This document shows positions 23,231 through 33,700 of a stretch of 64,000 bases of DNA, one piece after another. Position 1 is the first letter of the stretch; every line of letters begins with the position of its first letter. Source of the stretch: Przewalskia tangutica (Eukaryota; Streptophyta; Magnoliopsida; Solanales; Solanaceae); the NCBI GenBank assembly GCA_029844215.1, contig CM056725.1, positions 28,798,485 to 28,862,484 of the forward strand, read 5' to 3'. The translations under genes were made by a program, and so were the position numbers. The notes below the pieces were generated by a model. That model saw only the letters and a list, made by a program, of their open reading frames with translations. It searched no databases and was not told the origin of the DNA.

Positions 23231-23242
23231 GCTCTGATACCA
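23231..23242 (-). promoter_or_regulatory. Primer binding site of element A (initiator tRNA-Met)
   Basis: The minus strand reads TGGTATCAGAGC four bases after the LTR end, an exact match to the consensus for initiator tRNA-Met. Confidence 0.9.
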
Positions 23243-23246
23243 CTTT

Positions 23247-26200
23247 TGTAACGACCCGTTCCGGGGCTCGTTACTGGTGCCTTACCCCGGGCACCCTAGT
23301 GATACATACATCAGAGAAAGTCAGCGGAACATAAAACATGAGTCATGAAACAAGAGATATAATAATAAACAGGCCAACAAAAACGGTTGCCTTCAGTATA
23401 TACATAAAACCCGAACAGTTTAATCCTTTTACAACCCTGCCCACAACAGTACTACAGACCTCTAAGATTTACAACGACAATGACGGGACAGGGCCCCGCC
23501 ATACCCCTGAATGTACAAGAACCTACAACTCAGGGAAACACATACCAAAAGATAAGCCTCCGGAGAAACGGAGCTTCCCAATACGCTGAACTGTGATCCT
23601 AAGAGCGAGGATCCACGACCGATGTACCTCTACCGCGGCATGAACGCGGCCAAGGAGGTCGAGACAACAGTACCAAGTATGTGAAATCGTAAAATCGTAA
23701 ATGAAATCATACTAGTCTATATAAAGCGTGAGACATGTATGATAACCAAACTGATTCACAACATAAAGCGATCATGTCGATCGAGGACTCACGCCTCAAG
23801 TCATCACTCAAATATAACTATGGGTCTCACGCCCACAACGTCAATCTGTTCGCATCATGGCGCATGCCGGAGTGCATCGGTGTAGACATGTCCATGATGC
23901 AACAATAATACCAATGCCCGTGGCCACATGCCGGAATCTGATCGGTGTAGACACGTCCATGTGACATCAACAATAATATATTGGGTGATCAACCCTGCCG
24001 CATGGCCACATGCCCCCGGAATTTTACCTCGGTGTAGACATGTCCATGTGACATCAACAACAAGCGATAATCAAAATGAAACATACCCGTGGAATTCTCC
24101 ACATCGCCAAAGACGTCCAAGTAAGTTCTCAACAAGTCAACCGGCCCTCTATCGAGAGACGCGGTAACACAGAAATATAACACTTGTACAACAAAGTCTA
24201 TCATCACAAGCATAGGCAAGTTTCACACAACTCAAAGTACTTTCCCATAAGTCACACAATACCCGTAGTATAAAAATAGAGTGACCATCTTTTTAAGTAA
24301 ACCAAAATACTTCCCTTTGCAAAAATCAAGTAACCACATTATTTCCAAACATTCAAGTTTGCCTAATTTCAAATGCTCAAGTTTCTCATTTTAGAAAGGT
24401 TTTATAACTCATAGTCTTAATCCCTTTTAAAACAATTGAGTAACATATGTCATACATGTGAGTAGTTTATTCTTGTTTATAACGATCTTATTACAGCAGC
24501 CATGATCTAGAAAATGTAATATCATTTTGTCTCATCTTAGCTTCTATGCAGATGGAGGTTTCTACTGGTTTTAATACAACACATCATTATTCAATACATT
24601 TTCCTTTATTAACGCTGCAGTGGTCTGTCGATACACATTCTGATTTCCGAAATCAGTAAAACATTATCCCTTTAAAGACCAAGTACTCATTACTCACGAA
24701 TGAGGTTTCACACAAACATCCACATTAAAACAAATAAGTTAAGTCTCTTATCTTATAAGATCAAGTCTCTTAACTTCTAACATCAGTAAACCATTTTCAC
24801 CTACATAAGGTCGTTATAACTAACTTCCCATAAAGCTATTATAACACCCTATGTTTTAAACCAACCAACTCATTTAGCACGTATGCGTCTACGCACTACA
24901 TAGTTTACAAAACATCATGCTCGAAGGGTAGGAAGAGGTTCACATACCTCGCGGCAGTATCGACAATAAGCAAAATGCTCCAAGTACTACAACCTTGCTA
25001 GCCCTTTCCACTCTTCAAGTAGAATACGCTACTCTTAGTACTTTCACCTAAAAGGTCACAAACATCTATTAACTTTTAAACATACGGTTCCATTTCTACG
25101 AAAATTCAGAAACATTTCCTCGCATGACATCGTAAATCTCCTCCTCTATCGAGGCCGGCTACCAAGCCAACGGGGGTTACGCCTAACCTGACGTGTACAA
25201 TTCTACTCAAAGAATACTACACAAGTCTACTGCAATACGATCTATGTAAATCTGATTCGATTCTTTTCTTTACATTCAGCTTAAGTCAAAAGACATTGCA
25301 AACTATGTTGATTCTATATATAGTATACTTCAACTATATAATCCTACAACATGTAATTTCCAATTTCAAATAAGGGGACAAGATTATTTACCTCGACAAG
25401 CCCAAAATTATCCGAGATAAAAGTCGATCCTGAGCAAGGTTTAGCTCCTACTCCGTGCGCTCCAATCCGCTCCAAACAACCCTTAGAAGTTCTAACCAAC
25501 TTCTACTCAAATACTTCAACCAACTATGAAGATTTCCTTAGGGTTTCGGTTTGAGACTAAAAGGACAAAAGGTAGTATTTCCGGGCTCTACGTATAGAGG
25601 TAACTTTTGGAATACAACAAGGTAAAGGCTAAGGTATTTTGGGCATTATAACAATACTTGGAGAGTATTTCTACCAAGAGGGGGGGTGTATTATACGAAA
25701 CAACTAGGCTAGGGGTACCACGGCTAGCACCACAAGGAGCGGGGGAGGCTCTCGGCCACAAGGCCACTCAACGGGGGAGGGGGAAGGCTTAGGACGAGAA
25801 CACACTCAAAGGGAGGGAGAGGGACTCAAGACTTGGAAGATTTTGGATGAAGAAGTCTTCAAGCTTAGGGGGGTATTTATAGGAAAACCAAAGGCCAACC
25901 AATGGCCAAGATCAAGCCATGTGCAAGGCAAGTGTAAGGCCAAGATATGCCCAAGTGCCCCCTAGTCCCTACTCCTTAAAACCCTCACAAAATATCTACC
26001 AAAAATATCTTCCCACTTGACACCCTAAACGTCCAAGTTACCGCCCCCACTTGCTTCCAATGTGAGGGTGACACATGTCACCCTCCCGTTGGTCCAAAAT
26101 GTTCCGCCGCTCGGAAAAATCCGCAAAAATACAAAACGACATAGCCGGAATTTTCCCTTCGCAAGTTACGCAAAACGTTTCGTCGAAAAACGACTCTAAC

Positions 26201-26586
26201 CGGGTGTTGTGCACAAAGGTAAATTCGGCCAAGGGTGCCACATGGGGGTGACACGTGTCGCCCCCCGATTCGCCCAGAATATTTCGTCTTCCGAAAATAT
26301 CCAAAATACCGGAAATCTCAAAAACAAAGCGGGCCCCACAAAACCGTAAATTTCTCCCGTGGGCCCCACGTGACCATTTCCGAAAATAAAATCTCAAAAT
26401 TCTAATATAATTTAAGAAGCCCATATACCAAATCGGGGAATCCAATTCTCATTAACGAACCTTTTTCTTCACAAAAAAACCGGAAACTTTACCGTCGAAA
26501 CTCACATCTTTCTTTCTTTTCAAAATTCTGCCGTACTCTCGTACGTACGTCCTCACATACATACCCTGCAAATACGGGGTATAACA
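23247..26586 (-). repeat. 5' LTR of element A
   Basis: The minus strand begins TGTTATACCCCGTATTTGCA and ends GGTCGTTACA. It is a near copy of 17627-20981 and holds the TATA box at 25874-25881. It keeps CCGG and CCTG sites that are collapsed in the other copy in places (AAGCCTCCGGAG near 23555 against AAGCCTCGGAG near 17928). Confidence 0.93.
25874..25881 (-). promoter_or_regulatory. TATA box of element A 5' LTR
   Basis: Minus-strand TATAAATA in the same context as in the 3' LTR. This copy would drive the element's own transcript. Confidence 0.72.
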
Positions 26587-26591
26587 GTATT
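26587..26591. repeat. Right target-site duplication of element A (GTATT)
   Basis: It matches 17622-17626; B LTR sequence continues with CCACGGGAATGATTGATG. Confidence 0.95.
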
Positions 26592-27199
26592 CCACGGGAA
26601 TGATTGATGTTGTGGGCGTGAGACCCATAGTTATATTTGAGTGGTGACTTTGAGGGCGTAAGTCCCTGACTTGACATGACTGCTTATTTATTGTGAACTG
26701 TAGTTTGGTTATTATACATGTCTCCTGCTTTATATAGACTACTATGATTTCATTTACAGTATTTTCAGTTTCACATACTTGGTACTGTTATCGACCTCCT
26801 TGAGGGGTTGCGTTCACGCCGCGGTAGAGTACACGATCGTCGATCCTCGCTCTTAGGATCACAGTTTAGCGTTTTGGGAAGCTCCGTTTCTCCGGAGGCT
26901 TATCAGTGGTATAGTCTCATGTCATTGTAGGTACTTACATTCAGGGGTATGGCGGGGCCCTGTCCCGCCATTATTGTTATATCATTTTAGAAGTGCAGAA
27001 ATCTTGTTGTGGGCGAGTTTGTAAAGGGATATGCTATTCGATTCATGTTTTTATATATATGCCGAAAGGCAACTTCTCTCAGAAAAACTGTCTTTCACTT
27101 CATATTATTTCATGTCTTGTTTTATATTCCGCTGATTACTCTGATGTATGTCTACTTGGGTGCGGGGTAGGCACGATCCACGCCCGGTTGGTCGTGACA
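26592..27199 (+). repeat. 5' LTR of element B, second part
   Basis: This resumes the B LTR after element A and matches 32746-33356. It has the hairpin ATGGCGGG...CCCGCCAT (about 26947-26970) and a TGCCGAAAGGCA tetraloop hairpin (about 27060). It ends GTCGTGACA just before the primer site. Confidence 0.92.
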
Positions 27200-27203
27200 A
27201 AAG

Positions 27204-27215
27204 TGGTATCAGAGC
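27204..27215 (+). promoter_or_regulatory. Primer binding site of element B (initiator tRNA-Met)
   Basis: TGGTATCAGAGC is exact and four bases after the LTR end. Confidence 0.9.
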
Positions 27216-27261
27216 AGTTAATCCTCGAAAAGTGTCTACAGACCGTATCTAGTAGAGTCTT

Positions 27262-27295
27262 GATTATCGGTGTGTTGTGCACCACACCAATAATC
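27262..27295 (+). other. Leader hairpin of element B with GTGCAC loop
   Basis: The arms GATTATCGGTGTG and CACACCAATAATC pair at 12 of 13 positions, with loop TTGTGCAC containing the self-complementary GTGCAC. The position, between the primer site and gag, suits an RNA packaging or dimerisation element (inference). Confidence 0.7.
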
Positions 27296-27404
27296 AGGAG
27301 GCTATAGGATATTTAGGATTGGTTTCCATTCTTCTCACTCTGAGATCGTGCTTACAGCTGTGTTATAAGTTGGACCCTCTAACGTATTTCTTTCACTTAC
27401 CGCT

Positions 27405-28400
27405 ATGCCTCGCGTAAGGCAACCCGGCGAAGAGGCAAAGCGTGAGAGGTGCGAGTAAAGCACAGAGGGTTACGAGGGCACAGGCCCAATCATCACCTAG
27501 GGTGGTGCTTCATTCAGGGAGTTCTGCTACGTCGCGGTCCCACAGAGTCTAAGCGCGGCGGCGATTCTCTGCGGCCATGATATTTGAGCAGGAAGTATGG
27601 ATTGCAAAGAGACGACCCTGTTACCAGCTATGGATTTAGCAACCAGAGAGTATATTATGTACCGATTTATCACGGGTCTTGATGATTATCTAAGAGAGGG
27701 TTGTGCAAGAGTAGCTCTTTAGTCAGGCATGAGCATGGCCTGCGTACAGACTTATGCGCAGCAGGCCGAGAAACATAGGGATCGGTGGGTTAACCAAGGT
27801 CAGCAGAAGAGGGCCAGAACAGCAGGGTCCTTTGGTAACTATCGAGGCGGACCTTCTCAGCAGCAGACTGGTTATGCACCTCTGCCAGTGCAGAATGGTC
27901 CTCCACAGGGTTCAGGACGTTCGGGGTATGCAGGAGTTGGTCAGAGCTCCAGGGCTGCTGGTTCGCAGATACACGTAGGTTCCAGCCAGCCGGATTCAGT
28001 TTTCCCTCAGTATTCACAGTATGGCAGGCGTCACCCCGGGGAATGTCGTCTTGTTGTTGGTGCTTGTTTTACCTGCGGCCGTCAGGGCCATGTGTCGAAA
28101 GGGTGTCCTAGTAGGAAGGATGCAAGTAGGAGGACTCAACCTACCAGATCGATTCGCGGATTGATGGTTGAGAGAGGAAGGGTGCTAGCTGGAGAGGCCA
28201 CCCCACTCGGTGGCCATTGTGGTAAGTGTCATTGTGGAGAGTGTCGTACTTCTTCGACAGCTTGTTTTACTTGCGGCCAGCAGGGCCATTTTGCGAGAAA
28301 TTGTCCGACCAGAGGTGGCGCGGATGTAGAGACTCAGCCTTCAGGATCAGTGACTAGTTTGTCACCTTCCCTAGCTATGCGCCCAGCCGGGCAGGATTGA
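27405..28400 (+). pseudogene. Element B gag, capsid mostly deleted, nucleocapsid duplicated
   Basis: The start ATGCCTCGCGTAAGGCAACC at 27405 is followed by broken frames to about 27640, with only a scrap of capsid left (YIMYRFITGLDDYLREG region, 27650-27710). An open frame from 27729 to 28400 covers the nucleocapsid: an AGSFGNYRGG linker, glutamine-rich sequence, then zinc knuckle CFTCGRQGHVSKGC (28065-28106) and a second one CFTCGQQGHFARNC (28263-28304). Both knuckles carry a preceding HPGEC or HCGEC motif, so the block looks duplicated; relatives here have one. It ends RPAGQD, where the A gag also ends. Confidence 0.8.
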
Positions 28401-28779
28401 TTAGAACGACAAAGGGGAAGTGAAGCAGTAGATATAGGTAAGATTGGGGATAGAGAAAGTGTGAGCCTTAGAGTTTTATACGTGGAGACCTTAGAGGTAA
28501 GGCCATCTTGAGTAAAAGATTTATTGTTATGTTAACCTTTATCGGAGTGCATAGTACACGTGAGATTGTTCCGGATCGGGGAACAAGTGTTTGGCGTGAT
28601 AGCGGGTCGGGTTGAGGACCGATCGCGGGTCAACCCGCGGCCTGTATTGTGGTGGGGTCAGTTTGTGGTGGTCCCGCTTTGTGATAGGGTCATGAGGATG
28701 TTAGGCCCAAGTTTAGTTAATCAGCGTACGAGTTCGTGCATGCGTTCGACCAGTAGTCGGGCCGATGAGGTCAGCCCAT
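28401..28779 (+). other. Element B post-gag noncoding spacer
   Basis: It contains the block shared with A and C (GGGTCGGGTTGAGGACC, GGGTCAACCCGCGG, GGTCCCGC, ACGAGTTCGTGCATGCG at 28600-28745). No coding frame is supported; the open frame overlapping 28560-28940 has no recognisable motif in this part. Confidence 0.65.
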
Positions 28780-29475
28780 CTTGTCTTTCAGTCAGGACCG
28801 TTTACTCGGCAGAGGGTTATGCGAGATGTTATCGGGAAGGTTGTAAGGCTGCACGGGGTGCCTACTTTCACCTTATGTCAGGCATTGGAGCCCAGGTTAC
28901 GGCTATTTCTTTTTCTGGAAGTTTTACCAGACAGGGTTAGGAACTCAGGTGAGTCTCAGTATCACATTCGCCCTCGGGCCAGTGTTTAGACTTCAGGGGT
29001 AGTTGTGAGGATTGTTGCCTCCTGTTGAGGGAGTGTTTTATAGCTACCATTTCAGTATTCGGATATCGCCTTATGACGCCTTGTAGGGGCGGAAGTGCAA
29101 GTTGCCGGTCGATTGGTTCGATGTTGGCAAGGTTCAGATAGTTGGTTCATACTTGTTTCAGCAGGATGTGGATAGGGTGAAGCTTATCCAGAAGAGGTTA
29201 TTAGCAGCTCAGAGTCAACAGAAGTCGTGCGGATAATCGGCGACGACGCTTGGAGTTCAGGTTGACGGTGGGTCTTCTTGAAAGTACCACCCTGGAAAGG
29301 GTGTGACGAGTTTTGGAAAACAGAGGAAACTTAGCCCGAGTTACTTTGGGCCTTTTCAGATCATGTGAAGAATAGGACAGGTTGCCTATATGTTAGCATT
29401 TGCCATCCGACTTAGGAGGCAATACGTCCGGTCTTTCGTGTTGCTAGGTTCGAAAAAGTATCGGAGATCCATCCA
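28780..29475 (+). pseudogene. Integrase C-terminal remnant of element B
   Basis: A frame from about 28810 reads MRDVIGKVVRLHGVPTFTL, corresponding to the integrase core segment IVRLHGVPVSII of complete relatives. Later pieces read KLPVDWFDVGK (29095 on) and VDRVKLIQKRLLAAQS (about 29168-29215). A GPY/F-like part (KLSPSYFGPF) follows near 29328-29357. The frame is broken in several places and no RT or RNase H precedes it, so a deletion joined a gag region to late integrase. The same arrangement occurs in G at 780-1442. Confidence 0.72.
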
Positions 29476-29820
29476 GATTGTTCCCAGTAATGATGAACAA
29501 GTTGGAGGTAGTAACCCAGAGATTTGGAAACTGAAGCAGTAACAGAAATGTGGTAAGTAATGAGAAAGAGTTCGAATGTACGAGAAGGGTACGACGAGTA
29601 AGAGAATAGAAGTGATCATTTCGTTTGTAAAGAGAAGGTGCGAATGGAGTATCTTTTAGTCCTTGGGTGGGAGTTTTTGTAGTGATGGAGGTGATTCCTC
29701 GTGAACTTGGATTAAGTATTTGCGCGTGTGTTATTTTATGGCCAGGTGTGGCATGATTGTTTTCGTAAGTATAGTAGTGAAGACTATACGGGCGCATGTG
29801 TGTTTTGAGACTTAGAAGGA
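29476..29820 (+). other. Element B 3' noncoding spacer
   Basis: Equivalent to 11138-11461 in G. It includes GTACGACGAGTAAGAGAATA and a GGCCAGGTGTGGCATGA tract. No gene is seen. Confidence 0.6.
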
Positions 29821-29854
29821 ACATTCGGGACGAATGTTTCTAAGGAGGGGAGAA
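29821..29854 (+). promoter_or_regulatory. Polypurine tract of element B with preceding hairpin
   Basis: ACATTCGGGACGAATGT (29821-29837) is followed by AAGGAGGGGAGAA (29842-29854) abutting the 3' LTR. Confidence 0.9.
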
Positions 29855-32800
29855 TGTTATACCCCGTATTTCCAGAGTATGTACGTGAGGGCATACGTAC
29901 AAAAGTTTGAGCCTTAAGTTAGGCAAGGGACGAAAATTTTGTTCACAACCCCCGAAAGGAATTGTTTTTCGACGAAACGTCTTCCAAAGCTTGCGAAGGG
30001 AAAATTAGGGCTACAACATTTATTATTTTTGCGGATTTTTCCGAGAGATGAAATATTTTGGACCAACGAGAGGGCGACACTTGTCACCCTCAAGTGGGCG
30101 GTCTTGTGGCCGATGGTGTGGACATTTCGTGCCATGTTTTGTGGCCTAAACCATGGGTCAATGTTTGGAGTGAATTGAGGAGTAGATGGCTAGGGGGCAC
30201 TTGGGAAAATCCTCACCCTCCACTTGCCCACCACTTGTCTTGATCTTGGCCATTGTTTTCCCTATAAATACCCCCCCCCCCCCCCTTAGTTGAAGACTTC
30301 TTCATCCACTCCACACTTTTCTAAGTCTTGAAATCCTTCTCCCCCTTTGTAAGACTTTCGTCCAAGCCTCCTCCCTTTGAGGCCGTTGGCGAGAGTACCC
30401 CCACTTTTCTAGTGGTGCTAGCCAAGAGTACCCCCTCTCGAGTGTTGTTCTCGTGAAACACCCCCTTGGTAGAAAAGTATTCTCCAAGTATTGTAACTAT
30501 TCCAAAATACCTTGGCCCAAATACCTTGTAGTATTCCAAGGTTACCTATACTAAAAGCCCGAAATACTATTATACTTCCCTTGATCCAAAACGAAACCCT
30601 AAGGAAAATCTTCACATTGGTTGAAGTATTAAGAAAAAGTTGCGTAGAACTCCTAAGGGTTGTTTGGAGCGGGTTGGAGCGCTCAGAGTAGGAGCTAAAC
30701 GTTGCTCAGGATCGACATTTAAACTTGGATAATTTTGGGCTTATCGAGGTAAATACTCTTGTCCTTCTATTGTAATTGGAAATTACATACTGTAGTAGTA
30801 TAGAAATGAATATAAGATTCATAGAAGGATATTACAGAAGAGAATTGAACTGAAATCACGCCAGAAGAATATTAAAGAAGAAGATTGAACTGTATTTACA
30901 TAGGACTGTATTTCTGATGAGACTTGTAGTGGTTGTGGGTAGGGAAGTCGCCCGATTTTCCGTAGAATAGAGAACCATCTGCTTAGAATGTTCTACAGAG
31001 TAGTCTATACGTTGATAGACGTATATGCCTTTATAGGTTGAAAGTTCTACGAGTAGCATGTTATACTTGAAAGGTGGACAAGGCTAGCCGGGTTATAGCG
31101 GTGGAGCATTTTGCTAATAGTCGATAATCGTCGCGAGGTATGTGATTCTTCCTATCCTCTTGAGCATGATATTTTAAAAGAATATATATAGTACGGTAGA
31201 CGTACGTGTGTTAACTGAACGTGGTTTTACTGCGATGTCTTTTGACTTGATGTCTAAATAATAAGAATCTTGAAGTATTTCAAAAGAATTAAGAAACCTT
31301 TTTGAAAGAAGAGAAATACTTGGTTTTAAAAGCTTAAGAGTTATACTAGCTTTATGGGAAGTTAGGTATAACGACTTAAGAGAGATAAAAAGAATGGTTT
31401 ATTGATTTTAGAAGTTAAGAGACTTGATCTTAAAAGATAAGAGACTTGACTTAATTATATCAATATGAATTTTGTTAAAAAGTGTGAAACCTCATTCGTG
31501 AGTAATGAGTACTTGGTTTTTAAAAGGAATAATGTTTTACTGATTTCGGAAATCAGAATAAGTATCAAACGAACCACAGCAGCGCTAATAAAGGGAAATG
31601 TATTGACTAATAAGTATTATTAAAACCAGTAGAAACCTCCATCTGCATAGAAGCTAAGATGAGACAAAATGATATTACATTTCCTAGATCATGGCTGCTT
31701 TAATAAGATTGTTATAAACAAGAATAACCTACTCACACATAAGGCATATGTTTCTCAAATTGTTTTAAAGGAGAGTTATATTATTAAGTGATTAAGACTA
31801 TGAACTACGAAACCTTTCGAAAATGAGAAAATTGAGCATTTGAAATTAGGCAAACTTGAAACATTTGGAAAAGAATGTTGTTACTTGATTTTACAAAGGG
31901 AAGTGTTTTGGTTTACTTAAAAAGATAGTTACTCTATTTTTATACTACGGGTATTGCGTGACTTTTGTGAAAGAAACGGATCTTCTAAAGAGTTAATGTA
32001 TGAAGTACTTTGGGGATAAAAACCCGAACTTGTTAACATAAAGTAGAAAGTACCTTGTGTGAATAACTTGATTGTGTTGGTTTGTGATAGCCTTGTAATA
32101 CTTTCTTGTCGATTTGATAAGTGAACATGATAGGATGCTACGTGTGTTAGTGTCTTGTGATGTTTGTGTAAAGGGGTTTCCCTTGTTGTGCTTATGTTGT
32201 TTAACGATAAGTTGTTATGTTAGTATTATATCACTCACCTCTTGACATGATACCGGGGGTTAATCTGCCCTCCGATGTGGGGTATACCTCAGGCAGTCTG
32301 TGTGACTATGATTCGAGAATACCTCATGCGGGTCCAGGGGACCTATGTGGAGCTACGAGAGTTCCAGGTTAGTGTGCGGTCTATATGGCTATGCGGTCTA
32401 TATGGCCATGCGGACTGCGAGTCCAGGACGATGCCGGGGAGTAGCTACCCTCGATGTGGGGAATACCTCATGCGGGCCTATGTGTGTGGCCTATGCGGAG
32501 CTGCAGGAAGTTCCAGGGTTAGACGCGCACATTTGATCTGCGCGAGTGGCGGCCGATCATGTGGCGGTCTAGACAGACCTCGTGATACGATTTATGACTT
32601 TGTTGGTACGTGGGTTTTAGTAGTCGGCTATGCCTTCGTACTTACCGTGACGGTTTTATTATGACACAGGTGGGACCTGGTGTTCATGTGTATTCCTTGG
32701 TGCTTTTATATCATAGACTGCCGGCAGTGAGGAAGGTATTCCACGGGCATGATTGATGTTGTGGGCGTGAGACCCATAGTTATATTTGAGTGGTGACTTT

Positions 32801-33356
32801 GAGAGCGTAAGTCCCTGACTTGACATGACCGCTTATTTATTGTGAACTGTAGTTTGGTTATCATATATGTCTCCTTCTTTATATAGACTACTATGATTTC
32901 ATTTCTGATATTTTGATTTCACATACTTGGTACTGTTATCGACCTCCTTCGGGCTGCGTTCACGCCGCAGTAAGTACACGATCGTCGATCCTCGCTCTTA
33001 GGATCACATTTCAGCATTTTGGGAAGCTCCGTTTCTCCGGAGGCTTATCAGTGGTATAGTCCCCTGTCGTTGTAGGTACTTACAATCAGGGGTATGGCGG
33101 GGTCCTGTCCCGCCATTGTTGTTATATCATTCTTAGAGGTCTGTAGTACTATTGTGGGCAGAGTTTGTAAAAGGGATGTAACTGTTCGGATTCATGTTTT
33201 TATATATATGCCGAAAGGCAACTTCTCTCAGAAAAACTGTCTTTCACTTCATATTATTTCATGTCTTGTTTTATATTCCGCTGATTACTCTGATGTATGT
33301 CTACTTGGGTGACCGGGGTAAGGCACCAGTCACGGGCCCGGGTTCGGGTCGTGACA
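29855..33356 (+). repeat. 3' LTR of element B
   Basis: It starts TGTTATACCCCGTATTTCC and ends GGGTCGTGACA. It is the uninterrupted copy and contains the empty site of element A (GGTATTCCACGGG near 32736). TATAAATA is at 30263-30270, followed by a 17-base C run. A TATGCGG-rich segment lies at about 32275-32530, and the GGCGGGG...CCCGCC hairpin at about 33093-33116. Confidence 0.93.
30263..30270 (+). promoter_or_regulatory. TATA box of element B 3' LTR
   Basis: TATAAATA with the same downstream context as at 15141, but with an expanded C run. Confidence 0.65.
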
Positions 33357-33361
33357 ATTAT
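33357..33361. repeat. Right target-site duplication of element B (ATTAT)
   Basis: It matches 14729-14733; the 47-bp repeat of C resumes here. Confidence 0.9.
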
Positions 33362-33700
33362 TCTATTTGTGCCTTGATAAGTACTTTGGCTTGTTAAATG
33401 AGAATTATTCTATTTGTTCCTTGATAAGTACTTTGGCTTGTTAAATGAGAATTATTCTATGTGTGCCTTGATAAGTACTTTCGCTTGTTAAATGAGAATT
33501 TTTCTATTTGTTCCTTGATAAGTACTTTGGCTTGTTAAATGAGAATTATTCTATGTGTGCCTTGATAAGTACTTTGGCTTGTTAAATGAGAATTATTCTA
33601 TTTGTGCCTTGGTAAGTACTTTGGCTTGTTAAATGAGAATTATTCTATGTGTGCCTTGATAAGTACCTTGGCCTGATTAATTGAGAATTGCCTATGTGTG
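33357..33700 (+). repeat. 47-bp tandem repeat array in element C 5' LTR (second part)
   Basis: About seven units of the 47-bp repeat with single-base variants (TTTGTGCC, TTTGTTCC, GTGTGCC), degenerating after 33660. It is a minisatellite inside an LTR with no coding content. Confidence 0.9.

Larger units (their letters stand above)
17627..26586 (-). mobile_element. Element A: gag-only LTR retrotransposon, minus strand (8960 bp)
   Basis: Two LTRs, 17627-20981 (3' LTR, 3355 bp) and 23247-26586 (5' LTR, 3340 bp), flank only 2265 bp of internal sequence. On the minus strand the order is LTR, perfect primer site, gag, noncoding spacer, polypurine tract, LTR. The target duplication GTATT is perfect and the empty site exists in the sister LTR of B. 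There is no trace of pol. It is the innermost and so the youngest element on the D > C > B > A path. Confidence 0.95.
14734..33356 (+). mobile_element. Element B: LTR retrotransposon with gag and an integrase remnant (about 9.7 kb without its insert)
   Basis: The 5' LTR is 14734-17626 plus 26592-27199 (3501 bp) and the 3' LTR is 29855-33356 (3502 bp). The internal region has a perfect primer site, a gag missing most of the capsid, a spacer, an integrase C-terminal remnant and a polypurine tract. Target duplication ATTAT is perfect. RT, RNase H and protease are absent. The near-equal LTR lengths and close identity suggest a fairly recent insertion. Element A lies in its 5' LTR. Confidence 0.92.

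Noticed and set aside
27200..27240. tRNA gene suspected from the TGGTATCAGAGC stretch
   Set aside because: It is only the complement of a tRNA 3' end, the primer site; no cloverleaf surrounds it.
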